Assembly: GCA_030407005.1 (NCBI GenBank) | Contig: JAUDYN010000002.1 | Coordinates: forward strand, 2,170,001-2,234,000 | Origin: Desarmillaria ectypa | Lineage: Eukaryota; Basidiomycota; Agaricomycetes; Agaricales; Physalacriaceae | Length of the DNA: 64,000 nt | Reading direction: 5' to 3' | Part shown: positions 1-13,065 of the stretch, piece after piece | Layout of the letters: each line of letters begins with the position of its first letter | How positions within the stretch are numbered: the stretch's first letter is position 1 | Made by a program: the position numbers and the translations under genes | The notes under the pieces: model-generated | What the model was told of the DNA's origin: nothing | Database searches by the model: none | Seen by the model: the letters and a program-made list of their open reading frames with translations, nothing else

Positions 1-2196
1 GCGCCAGCGCCTCCCTCGATTGTTGTCGTCAGCTCTGATAATGGACATGACCCTGTTCATCGGCCTCCTCATTTCAGCAGTCAGCCAGAAAGACATCCCC
101 CTCCTGATGCAACACCACCACGCGCAACCCTCAATCGTCTCCGGGCTGGTCCCAAGGATACTATACCAATCGTCGGGAAACCTCCGAGGAAGCAGAGAAG
201 CAGTCGTTTTGTCGTCACCGAGAAGGTTGAGATTGAACGATTGCCTCCATTCATGGGTTCGGTTTCACTTCGTCTTTCCTTACGGCATCCATTCATTTTC
301 ATACTTAGAGACCGCTCCGAGTGAACGTCCTCAATTATTTATACGAAAGCTCCATCAATGCCGCGTCTTGTTTGATTTTAACGATGCAAGCTCCGAATTG
401 AAAGGCAAGCAGATTAAAGCCCAAACTTTACATGAGATGCTGGAGTACATCACTACTCAGCGGGGCGTCATCACTGAAAGTGTATACCCCGAGGTTGTTA
501 ATATGGTTTGTTATCGCCACTCAGTTCAGTTGTGCCAAACTCATACCGGTTTTTTCAGTTTGCTTCCAACCTCTTCCGATCCATACCCCCGCCTGTAAAT
601 CCAACTGGCGATGCCTTCGACCCCGAAGAAGATGAACCGGTCCTCGAACTTGCGTGGCCACACCTTCAGATTGTTTACGAGTTCTTTCTGCGTTTCATCG
701 AAAGCCCTGATTTCAACACAAATATGGCTAAACGCTACATTGACCAGCCTTTCGTACTCAATCTTCTTGAACTCTTTGATTCTGAAGATCCTCGGGAGCG
801 GGACTTTCTCAAAACTACATTGCATCGTATCTACGGAAAATTTCTCAACCTTCGCGCCTTCATACGACGGTCTATCAACAACGTATTCTTCCATTTCATC
901 TATGAAACTGAACGGCACAATGGCATTGCGGAACTGCTGGAGATTCTAGGGTCCATCATCAACGGTTTTGCGTTGCCCCTTAAAGAAGAGCACAAGACCT
1001 TCCTTACCCGGGTGCTTATTCCGCTACATAAGGTGAAAAGCCTTTCACTGTACCACCCACAATTGGCGTATTGTGTTGTTCAGTTCTTGGAGAAGGATCC
1101 GGCTTTAGCCGAAGAAGTCATGATGGGTCTGTTGAAGTACTGGCCAAAGGTGAACTCTCCAAAGGAGGTCATGTTCCTAAACGAAGTAGAGGAAGTTCTG
1201 GACGTGACAGATCCGGTCGAATTTCAAAAAATACAGGTTGCCCTTTTTCACCAACTTGCTCGTTGTATCAACAGCCAACACTTCCAGGTGGCTGAGCGGG
1301 CGTTGCTGTATTGGAACAACGAGTACGTTGTTAACCTAATGAGTGACAATCTCGCCGTCATTCTGCCGATCGTGTTTCCCGCGCTGTATACTAATTCAAA
1401 ATCTCACTGGAATCGGTGAGTGCCCCGTCCCACATGCCTACTTAGAAATTTCAACTCAAACATCATCAGAACCATCCATGGAATGGTGTACAATGCATTG
1501 AAGTTATTCATGGAGATCAACCCTGATCTTTTCGATGATTCAATGCAACAGTTCAAGGAGAGGCAGTACAAGTCAGTGACAGAGGCTCATTATACACCTT
1601 GGTTCTTACCCTTTGAACAGAGAGCAACAGCATGCTGTTGACCGGTACAACGCTTGGCAGAAGATGCGAGAGAATGCTCTTCGCAACGCTCCCGGAGGCA
1701 AGATGCCTGCAGGCTATCACGAAATTCCGCATGTGCCTCCACCACCCCCGCCGACCGTCGACGATAACGATATCTTGGATCTATCTATGGAGCTCAACGC
1801 GGCCTCGATTGACGATGTAACTGGTGATCTAGATGAACATGGGATTGAGCGAGTGCCTATGGCGGATCCTGGATTGGATGTATGTTGAACTGCCTGTGTA
1901 CGCTGGGTGCATCAGTCTTACTTGGCGTGATTTAGCGGACATATCCCGACGTCGGAACTACTGAACTAACATCAAATGGGCAAGGCCAAAGCCCACATGT
2001 GCGGCGCAAAAGTGTTCTCCCAGGTTCGTGTCTCTTCTGCGAGGATCAACCATTGTACTCATCGATCATTATGTCTTCAGTTGATCCCAGTGTGTTACGC
2101 GACTTGCAGGCGCATAGAAGCCTTGACGATGTTGCGGCGCATAATATAACTGGTGGCGGGATGGGGTCGTACTCGGGAGCATCGAGCTACTCATGA
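1..2196 (+). CDS. PP2A regulatory subunit B' (B56/Rts1-like), 5' truncated by window edge
   Basis: Regulatory subunit that targets protein phosphatase 2A to its substrates. I derive seven exons: 1-256, 309-505, 559-1415, 1470-1565, 1621-1879, 1936-2023 and 2081-2196, with GT-AG introns of 52-57 nt. They sum to 1,869 nt and keep one open frame of 622 codons to TGA at 2194. The N-terminal part is proline-rich and disordered (exon 1) and the start codon lies upstream of the window. The HEAT-like B56 core begins at [19 protein letters not shown] (exon 2) and runs through exon 3, which includes [15 protein letters not shown] and [20 protein letters not shown]. The tail has the family-typical [22 protein letters not shown] region, which appears only if the last two introns are removed. 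Family assignment rests on long recognisable core motifs; exon ends are my reading and lack transcript support. Confidence 0.93.
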
Positions 2197-2598
2197 ACGG
2201 TTGCGGTGACCGGGACCACTGGCAGCTCCAATCCCGGCGACTCTTCCACGAACATTGCTATCTCACCTGGTAAAAATCGATACCTTCATGACACTTGCCA
2301 TTATTTTACCTTCCTTGTCTCCCATAATTCTGATTCATTGACTGTATGCTTCCTTCGAATTCCCTTCGGAAAACCTTGTACTTTACCTGTGCTGACGGCC
2401 TCGCATAAAGCTTCTTTGGTCTCCCTTTTTCCCTCTGGCAGTAGCTTACACGCAGTACATTTACGTTCCTAGAATCATAGCTGTTTTTAGTTGGATGTGC
2501 CACTGCAACTAAGCGCACGCGAAAAATCAAGAAGACGCCGGAAAGCTGTAGAAGGGTGTAGAGTCACGCGAAGTGACATCAGATCTATCACGTGTACA
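2197..2598. other. Intergenic region, B56 3' side to HSP70 promoter
   Basis: No convincing gene. It should hold the 3' UTR of the B56 gene and the distal HSP70 promoter. CpG is normal here, unlike the transposon block further right. Confidence 0.6.
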
Positions 2599-2648
2599 AG
2601 AATGGCTATAGAAGGTTCTGTACGTTTCTGCATTATTCTGTAGAGTTC
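2599..2648 (+). promoter_or_regulatory. Heat-shock element array upstream of HSP70
   Basis: GAA at 2600-2602 and 2611-2613 is followed by TTC at 2616, 2626, 2636 and 2646. The core GAAGGTTC is the canonical inverted nGAAnnTTCn unit. The four TTC triplets, each followed by TG, sit exactly 10 bp apart. This matches the binding logic of the trimeric heat-shock factor, with a gapped, same-face arrangement. It lies 16 bp upstream of a TATA box and about 155 bp upstream of the HSP70 ATG, so stress induction of that gene is the expected role. Confidence 0.8.
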
Positions 2649-2663
2649 TGGCGGTCGATGAAA

Positions 2664-2670
2664 TATAAAA
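2664..2670 (+). promoter_or_regulatory. TATA box of HSP70
   Basis: TATAAAA lies 16 bp after the last TTC of the heat-shock array and about 134 bp before the HSP70 start codon. Position and sequence fit a core promoter. Confidence 0.7.
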
Positions 2671-2803
2671 ACAAGATTCTCGCACTTTTTTTCTTCACTT
2701 CTTGCCCCTTGCATTTTCTTCATCACCTCCATCTTATAGGTTCGTCACTCGACAACCAACTTGAGTGTATCCTTAGACCCTCCGTAGACATTTATTCTTA
2801 ACC

Positions 2804-5117
<2,314 letters not shown>

Positions 5118-5823
5118 ATGCATTGGTGTTGCTGGATCTCTCTTGCTTGCTGGCGTGTTTCTTTCGGACTGACGGATCTGTACGGCAAAACTATAATGAT
5201 TGCATTTTATGTACGTTACGCTTAGATAAAAAATCAACAACTGTATTTTACGCCGCAAATGAGTCTGACAGGGAAACATACGTACAAGCCAAAGTCAAGA
5301 TGAACTAGTGAGGCCAAGTCAAATTTCTGGGATTGTCCGTCCTTCCTTCCCGGAGTATCTATAAGAGGCTAGCCATAAAATGGTCAAGATCTGTGGAAGT
5401 ACCTTCGTATATGTATGCGCGCCCACGTGGAGGTGTACACCTCGTAGAAAATGATGTCGGGTTATGTCTTGGTTGAATTTAGTTACGAGGAGGAATAACT
5501 AAATTCAACTATTGTCGTCAATACACAAATAGTCGGAGACTCTGAATATGCTTGATTTACCCTTACTATGTCACTCTTTTCTAATATACTCCTATCGCAA
5601 ATTATAAATTGTTAAGTGTAACCTGAGGGCCCAATATTGTGTCAGAATTATTTTCTGGATGTGCTCACTTATATCCCGTAAAAAATGTCTTGATAGGCCC
5701 TGTGATTTAGAATTTTGTTGAAATATAATGTCACCTGCCATATTTTCGACCTTATGAGGCAGTATAATGCCTTATATAGCATTAAATGGCCTTAACTACT
5801 TTTAAACTACTTCTGTTATACTG
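5118..5823. other. HSP70 3' UTR and AT-rich spacer
   Basis: The first part should be HSP70 3' UTR. From about 5,460 the sequence is AT-rich with no usable reading frame, and I see no repeat or RNA gene. It separates HSP70 from the unresolved segment that follows. Confidence 0.5.
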
Positions 5824-6700
5824 GTGCAAGCTGCCAGAAATCCCCGTGGAAAAATATTGAATCTCGTCTTTACCAACCGGCAATTCCTCTTCGTGGGCTG
5901 CCATCGGGAAGACCCACCCAGGGTGATTCAGTTGGCGAAGGTGACAGTTCAACATATTCCGGTCTCATGTATATCGAACCTACTGTATTGCTTCGGCCTC
6001 CAGCATCCTCATGTTCCAGGAGCGGCGATGGGAACACAACAGAAGGAGTGCTTGGTATCAGCGACAAGCCCGGTAGCGACCTTATCCCCAGGCCCTTGGA
6101 TTTGATCGTGTCCACGACCAACAGCGCCTTTCGTGAAACTTCGCGACTTGAGTGAGCTCAAGCTCGGTAGTATTGTCCATGCGACCAGTGAAGAAATGAA
6201 GACCATAGCGAAATCCTATCATTGTTTCAATATTCATGAGCTAAGCATCTCGGGAACCTTCGTGACTAGTCTAAACATTTCCGGGCTCTTCAATTCTTCT
6301 GCTGGTACCCTGCGATACAGACCGGCCAGGGCCCTTTCACTTCTTGATGCTAAAGCTAAGATACCTGAATGGAGTAGACCCTCAACATCAAAGCCCAATA
6401 GGACGTCAGGTCTTCAACTGATGCAAAAGCAGCAGAACCCGGAGGAATGTCCAGCTGATATCATGGTTTTCATGGAGCTAATCAGGTGAGCCAGTCTAGT
6501 GGTTGTCAATGCAGAGGTGTAGATGACGCGCATGGACACAATCACGACACGATTTTTCCATTGAGAATAGTCACGCTGAAGACCAGTGCAAAGGGCGTCA
6601 GCGATGAAGTCAGTCTGGCCCTCGAACCTTATCAGTGACATTGCTGTCATTGCAAAAGTCGCGGACAGGAACTAGTGGAGCATTTACTCTATGAAGCTCC
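5824..6700 (-). other. Unresolved possible minus-strand gene fragment
   Basis: CpG content is normal and several short open stretches occur. On the minus strand, 6121-5870 encodes 83 residues rich in S, P and G, and 6650-6414 encodes 78 residues. With a plausible CAG acceptor near 6,445, a further open stretch begins LDIPPGSAAFASVEDL. These could be exons of one small-intron gene, but I found no splice set giving a continuous frame and I recognise no domain. Plus-strand 6133-6489 is also open. It could equally be a decayed gene. Confidence 0.25.
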
Positions 6701-7178
6701 CTTTGGTATTCATAGTTCACGATTTCACTGGCTAGGGTCCTTCTCGGCTTTCAGGCTCCCGCAAGGCCTCGAAGCGACCGCTGCTCCTTCGCCTATTGTG
6801 CCTGGCGAAATTTAGAAGCCAACGTACTCGCGAAGCTACACACTTACACCCGCCCCTTCACATACCCGATCTCCTCGTAGGACTCGTCCCCCATTCGGGA
6901 ACAAGGTTCCCAGCTTACTGTGGTGAATTGCGATGAGAAGGGGCTGCGGACACCGTGGGATACATAAAGAGTATGGCGACGAAAGCTGGACGGAGTGCGT
7001 ATGTAAACTACAGTTTGCTGAAGAAGAAAAAGGCGATACCCCCGAGACATGGGTTGTACGTATAATTGTTCAAGCACCTTTCAATTAATATAAGTATTAT
7101 GTCTAGCACTTGAGTATTCAAATAATAGATTCAATTACACACTCGAAAGGTTTTACATTAGTTGGACTAAGGAAAGAA
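6701..7178. other. Spacer downstream of the PhoD-like gene
   Basis: Minus-strand 7077-6844 is open for 77 residues and ends in an acidic-aromatic tail (DESYEEIGYVKGRV), which could be a terminal exon. No partner exon or known domain is visible. The rest should contain the 3' UTR of the minus-strand phosphatase. Confidence 0.25.
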
Positions 7179-10100
7179 CTAAATACTAGTTCCACCAGTT
7201 TTCAGAGCGCCTGCCAAAACAGTACCGCCAGCTACAGGACGGGAAATTTTGTTTTCGCCGGCTTTCACAAGAAACTCTGCACTAGCAAAGCCATTCAAGT
7301 TGGCGTAGGCTGTATATCAATTGTGAGAACAATCCATGCAGAAGATATCATAACACGAACTAATATCTTTCATAGCGTAGAACGTCGCATTCAATTGCCT
7401 ATGATCCACCTTCAGACTAAAGAATCCGCGGTAAAAGCCTTCACTCCATTGTAAGTCGGCGTTAGCTGCGACGAGAGCTTGTGAAATTGTAACTGTTTCC
7501 GGTTGTGATATCTGACCGAATGAAGATGAAGAAGTTACTGCTGTGCCTCCGAACTCGACACCAATCGCGCCTTCCCCTGAGATCGGACTGTAGCTGTTTT
7601 AATTAATAAACGGGTGCCAACATATGGATGCATATACTGACCTCGTTGTGTCGTTCGGGTCTATTTAAAAGGAACTTCAGAAAATAGTAAGAGGAAGTTT
7701 AGTATGTAACTTACAAGCAAGGTCAGAAACCCAGTTCGCATGGCTATCTCCAGCAAGGATAACCGTATTACTGATCTTGTTCCCATAAAGATGATCGAGA
7801 ACACGACGTCTATTGGCTCGGTACCCATCCCACGCATCCTTGAACGGTCTCAGCCGATGCCGGAGACTGGGCAGGAATCAAGAACATACCAGATCAACTA
7901 TTGGGGTGCGGCAATATAGAGAAGTCTCATGAAAATGAGAAGCGCATACTCACATGTGCCGTTGAGGTTCAACTGAGTAAAAATTATCTGTTGCCTTCGA
8001 AATGATAAGCTACACATTAAAGACGACCGCCTGAAATGTCCTTACCCGACGATACGCCATATAGTGCCTCGTGCCTGCGACTCGGAAAGTGTCTGGAAAA
8101 ACCCTACCGCGCCAATCAAGTGAATAACGGCTAGCATGATGTACAACAGCAATGGACGCACATTTCTCTTGCTCTGCTCCCATCAGACTACGATTTTCGT
8201 AAGAGGATACGGTATTGACGACTATGCCAGAAAGTAAGATGCGAGACTATACAACACGTTGATGGACCGCACACTCTAAAAAAAACGTGACGATAAATGC
8301 AATGCCACTCTGGTAATGCTTCAGTAAAGCTTACCTGTATTGTAGTAAACCTACGTACGCATCCGATCATAAGTAATTGTTCGATGAAGACCGTCAATCG
8401 CACTTACATCTGTCAAATCCCTGTTGTACTGACCTGAATATAACGTATGGGCTGGCGTTTGAAGAATCATTATTTATGAGATCGCTTACGGGTATCAAGC
8501 ATCGTCAAATCCATGAGCCTTCCTATCTGGAAATTTCTCCATATACGTAGCTTATCGTTCGAGACTACCTGTCGTATAGGCATCCATTCATGATACGCTC
8601 GTACGGCACTTAATTTCCTGTCAGTGAAACACACTCTCGATGGAGAAAAAGAGCAGCCGATTGAAGTATCGTTAGAATCTGCTGTGCCAGCTTTCCAGGC
8701 ATTATCAGCGACCTAAGAGAAAGGCCCTTGAAATGGTATCAGCAGCGTGTAGTCAAATGAGCTTGCCTCGTGATCATCCTAGAGAAAGCTCTGCATCACT
8801 GACGTTAAAGGAGCAAAGCTAGATCGCATACCCTGATGGCAGTCAACATTGGGTATTCTTGTGGGAAGCGAAGGCACGTACCATACTGTAATCCAAGGTC
8901 CACTTAGGTGAGCAGTACGAAGGCTCTCATCAGTCCTATACTGGGCCAAGCGTTGACGGTAGTCGAATATGGTCGCCAGCTCTCTACCCAAAGTTTGACG
9001 TCCAATCGGAGCGCTAGTGACGTTAAGAATGGATGGAAAAATCATAGGAATGTATTGACCCATTCCCCAGAGATTCGTATATCTAGTTGTTGGTCCAGCC
9101 TATATTAGACTTTGATAGAAAAATATTAAGAAACATACATAGTCTCCAAGGTGAACATAAATGTCGGGCTTCACGAGTTCGGTTGCGTATCCGTACGCGT
9201 TGAACCATCCTAGCACCATATCAGTAGAAGTTATGATCAAGTCACTTATCGTATCTACCCGCTTGATATTGAGAACAAGAGAACACAGCCAGAGTAAACG
9301 GGTTTCCTCCATTAACCCTGTTAGCAGCAGCTACGTTCGCGACGTAAACTTAGAGCAAACCCAGATATTTGGAGACGTACTATCAGGCCTAGGCAAGGTT
9401 CTAGTGGTACCGACAGGGCTAGTGCTCGTGGGATCCGTGCAGTCAAAGAATCGGTAAAAGTATTTCGTGTCAGGCTGCAAGTCAGTCGCTTCAATCTTCA
9501 CTGTCCAGTCCACATCATAACTTGTGAAGGCTTCCCCAGAATCGATGGGAGAACCTGATAGATCGGCCAACTTGAACACTTGATACGACAGACAGACGGG
9601 AACGCTTTGATCAGGTAATCCTGATGATCCACTTGATTGCAATGGAACTGCCCGTGTCCACAACAACACAGAAGTGTCGAAAGGATCGCCCTACAACATT
9701 GTTATACTGAGAATGTGTACACATTACACGTTGGAAGGACGAACGCTGGCCGCTGCAATATAATACAATTGGATTGTAAACAAACGCATCCAGTAAGCAG
9801 GCAAGCTTCTTACCGGCATGCGTAAAGTTTAATCCGCCACTCCAAATGAACGGACTCTAAGTATGATCGTAAGTGAGAGAAAGGGGATATTTAGACCTCA
9901 TACATTGCTAAAATCTCCCCCATAGAAGGTGACATAATGCTTATCCTCAAGAATCCCCGAGTCTTGCATCTGACGACGAACATGCTGAACCTGTCGCTTG
10001 TGCAGGTTGTCGATATCATGGTCCAGCTACAGAATAAATGTTCAACCAAGCATCTGACAAATATTCTACGTACTACTCACCTGGGGTGCGTCCAAGAAAG

Positions 10101-10284
10101 GAGACTTATACGCTAGGTTCCTTTCGAATAAACGGGTAGCTGTTGTTCCCAGACAAAGAAACAGATTGAAGATGCATATGCTACGCATATTGATGCTTCG
10201 CCCAGTAGCAGCAACCTGATTACGATGTGTCCCTTTTATGCCCAAGGCCACACCGGCAGCGGCACCCTTATCCCTCCTTATCAT
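7179..10284 (-). CDS. PhoD-like (alkaline phosphatase D family) metallophosphoesterase, many introns
   Basis: Secreted or membrane-anchored phosphatase/phosphodiesterase of the PhoD family. The N-terminus has a hydrophobic segment (MRSICIFNLFLCLGTTATR), then RNLAYKSPFL, an FTHA motif, VLLWTRAVP and a fibronectin-like YFYRFFD stretch. The catalytic part follows in order: VFSCSQYQ, WFNAYGYA, PDIYVHLGDY, DDHE, VADNAWKAGTADSNDT, MLDTRQYNRDLTD, ENRSLMGAEQEKW, ILAGDSHANW. It ends GGTVLAGALKTGGTSI plus TAG at 7181-7179. Exons I can place are 10081-start, 9904-10026, 9814-9856, 9730-9752, 9381-9690, 9259-9330, 9139-9209, about 8882-9099, 8767-8778, 8490-8712 and 8408-8433; more follow down to 7179. 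The intron at 8713-8766 looks GC-AG. The junction that should give WDDHE does not splice cleanly with GT-AG sites. The true start may be 10284, 10188 or an upstream exon. Confidence 0.82.
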
Positions 10285-11100
10285 GTCTTAACCTCAGCTG
10301 ATCAGTATGAGAAGCTGATCTGGAGCCAGAAGACACACGTTCGTACGCCACTCGCATCCTATTATGAGGACTTTAGACTGGAGCAAACGTGAACAAAAAA
10401 ATGGAGAGCAGAACTTTCTTAGCGGAAGTGGCTTGCGATGAGGTACCATGCTCGACACAGCAACTTTTGCGCTATTTCTTACACATATGGATTAGAATTC
10501 GAGGTTTGGCGGATTCTCATGTTACATCAAGTACATGCGGTCAGGTCCAGACTGTCCTGGAGCAAATTCAGGAAACCCACGAGGCGACAGTAATCACAGG
10601 ACAGGACACCTTGGTAGGATCAAGAGGAGGGATATGACGTGAGCGTATGTCTGGCGATGAATTTGGTGATAGAGTGAAGACAAGAAGCCTGTAACAGCGG
10701 CCGTTTGATATCGATAGTAATAGGACAAAGTTCATTCGACGATTTCCAGGAGTTTCAAATTCTTCAAGCAACAGAGAAGATGTGCGGGAGGGTTAACGGA
10801 GTTGCGGCGAACAATATCACGCGAAGAGATGGAAAAGAAGAAATATTCCCTTTCCCAGTAGCCGCGAGAACAATTCTGGAACATTCTATGGATTCCTGGT
10901 GAACAAGTTGCCGGGCCGTCGGAAGATGATCCTAGTGAAGAACGTTATCTTTCTCACGGCTCCTGCGAAGTTCATTGGGAAGGGTATTTCTTGAGCTTTT
11001 TGGACTTGACTTTTCATATTCGCTGCAGATATCTTTGATGTAACTGCAGCAGTTGTCAACCATTTCATATCTAGTGAGACAAGCATGGCTGAAGTTAGGA
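10285..11100. other. Upstream spacer of the phosphatase gene, unresolved
   Basis: Normal CpG content. Minus-strand 11086-10886 (66 codons) and 10771-10568 (67 codons) are open but show no domain I recognise. They could be 5' exons of the phosphatase or noise. This is the last host-like sequence before CpG disappears. Confidence 0.3.
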
Positions 11101-11554
11101 CCCTACAGAGACCATACTAGGGTATCCTACCAGACATGTTGCCCCATTTTCAATATCATACTGCATAAGATCACCATTGTCCACAGGTAATGAATGACCA
11201 AAAAGTTGGATCCCCCCCCTCCTTTGATGGAGGCCATATATATTGTGAGGTATGGCAAAATTCAGTAAGACTGATAAATGATGCTATCTCAAGGTATAGT
11301 ATCTCAAGTCCTCCTTGGCTTCTGATTGTCATCATCCCATATTTTCCCATGGTTTGAGCACCTAGAAGTAGAGTAGGTAATGAGTGATACTGGGACTACC
11401 CCATAGCTCCCCCTCTTAAAAGGATGGTTAATGTACTCCAGTCTGTAACCTCCAAAAATCCCCCCCTCCCTCACACCCAAAGAATGGTGAAAAATAAAGA
11501 AGTGAAGATCCCATCATGCCATGCATTTGAGGCACCAGTGATGGCCCTCTGACA
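11101..11554. repeat. CpG-poor transposon-derived sequence, unclassified
   Basis: CpG becomes rare from about here. A CCCCCTCTTAAAAGG run at about 11,408-11,425 resembles the polypurine-tract side of the gypsy elements read on the minus strand. No LTR pair or coding frame is visible, so I call it only decayed repeat sequence. Confidence 0.35.
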
Positions 11555-11897
11555 TGTTAGACCCAACCTCCATGTGATCTGCAGACATGCATCCTTCCCA
11601 GGCTCCCAGGCTGCCTCATGTTCAGATAGTCACCCAGAGAGACAGCTATGGTCTTTGGATCTGGAGAAGAAGGGCTAATGTCTTAGCCAAGTTCTATAGA
11701 GTAGAGGATTGATATTGATAAACATTAGCTTGAAGCTGGGGTTATACAGCGAGAGCTACTATACTTATATACTAAAACTAGGGGTCTAAATGTGGATACA
11801 GTAACTATATAGTCCATGCATAAAACAATAGGAGGTGTCTGTTGGTTGGGCAACCATCATGAGGCATAGTACAATTGCTGGAATTGATGGACAAGGC
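11555..11897 (-). repeat. Truncated gypsy LTR (E2-like family)
   Basis: Starts TGTTAGACCC like the LTRs at 26,554 and 60,308. Across its whole length it aligns with the reverse complement of the LTR at 28,291-28,717: shared AGCTTGAAGCTGG, a GAGAGCTACT stretch, TTATATACTAAAAC and CAATTGCTG. It is cut off at the 5' end of the Copia LTR at 11,898. Confidence 0.65.
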
Positions 11898-12115
11898 TGT
11901 TGGGATTTTGCTGGAAAGTTCTAGAAGGAGCAATCTGGCATCATGCCAAGAGTTGATGAGTAAGCAAGAGAGTCATAGAAAGTTGTAGTACATTCTAGAT
12001 TCTAGTGTGAAGTAGTATAAATATGAGCTCTGTAGGAGCCATAGAATAACAATTCCTTTACATCTAGCTTTACCAGCCTGGAGTCTACCCTGCACAACAC
12101 CCAGGATTCCAACAG
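11898..12115 (+). repeat. 5' LTR of Copia fragment C0
   Basis: 218-bp unit opening TGTTGG and closing CCAACA, a perfect 6-bp terminal inverted repeat of TG...CA type. It contains a TATAAAT at about 12,016. The next bases, GGTTATAGGCCCCAGCC, resemble the primer site after the C1 LTR, GGTTATGGGCCCCAGCC. Confidence 0.7.
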
Positions 12116-12190
12116 GTTATAGGCCCCAGCCTGATTAGACTCTGATTACAGTATCTCAACTTCTCAATTCACCCTTATTTATTACCTACC

Positions 12191-12704
12191 ATGAGTAGCA
12201 TGGTAACCAACAATCTTTTAGGCTCTGTCCCAAAATTGACTGGAGACAACTACCATACATGGAAATTTGCTATATCTATGGTACTCCAAAGATCAGGTGC
12301 ATGAGACATCTTATTGGACAAGCTTGATGAATCCAAACCTGCAGCCCAGCACAAAACAAGGTCTGAGGAAAAGGATGAGAAAGACAAAGCTTCCAAGTTA
12401 GATCAAGCACTCACTACTATTGGCCTGACTATTGACCTGAGTCAGTATCAATATATTGAGAATTGCTCAGATGGTGCTGAGGCAGGAAAGGCTCTTGTGG
12501 AAATCTATGAGAAGAACAGCTGAGCTAACCACATTGCCCTGAAGCATTAATTTTATAGCTTTGAGCATGATCTAAATTTATTGGCTACAGTGACAAATAC
12601 TCTAATTGACAAAGAAGGAAGGAGGGGTGGAGCATCCAGTACAATGATTCTGATCACATGATCAAGAGGATTAAGCAGCCCAAATCAGTGTGGCAGATGC
12701 TATA
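12191..12704 (+). pseudogene. Copia-type gag, N-terminal part (C0), truncated
   Basis: Reads from ATG 12191: a short leader, then PKLTGDNYHTWKFAISMVLQ, the Copia gag (UBN2-like) opening. There are TGA stops at about 12,302 and after IYEKNS (12,521). Recognisable gag continues to QPKSVWQMLY. It is cut at 12,705 by the gypsy G1 LTR. The rest of C0 is not found on the far side of G1, so the insertion was followed by loss or rearrangement. Confidence 0.65.
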
Positions 12705-13065
12705 TGTTAGGACAAAGTTTCATATAATCTTTAGACCATGCACAACTCTAGGGCTGTCTCATGTTCAGACAATCACCTGTGGTTAGAGTATGGCTTAGTC
12801 TTGGGATTTGTGAGGTAGTTTGGTAGAAGATTAACTTTAGTTGAAAGATAGAGAATATACAAGCAAACTACCCTACTTATATACTAAAATATGTGAGCTA
12901 ATAATAGATGTGACTATGTGTTATCTATGCATGAAATGAGTAAAGTCATGTGACTATGGGATGACCATGGTGAGGTGTCCAGGAATAGGTTAGCTGCATG
13001 ATGGGATCAATGAGCAATAGTGATTAGATGCAGGATAAGATAAGGAAAATGGAAAAATCATAATA
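12705..13065 (-). repeat. G1 left (3') LTR
   Basis: TGTTAGG...CATAATA; the end corresponds to CATAACA in other copies. Shares CTGTCTCATGTTCAGACAATC and a TTTAGTTGAAAGAT primer-region match with the right LTR, but other parts differ strongly. Confidence 0.65.

Noticed and set aside
81..918. Minus-strand and alternative-frame ORFs over the B56 gene
   Set aside because: They overlap a well-supported coding frame with conserved domains and show no domain themselves.
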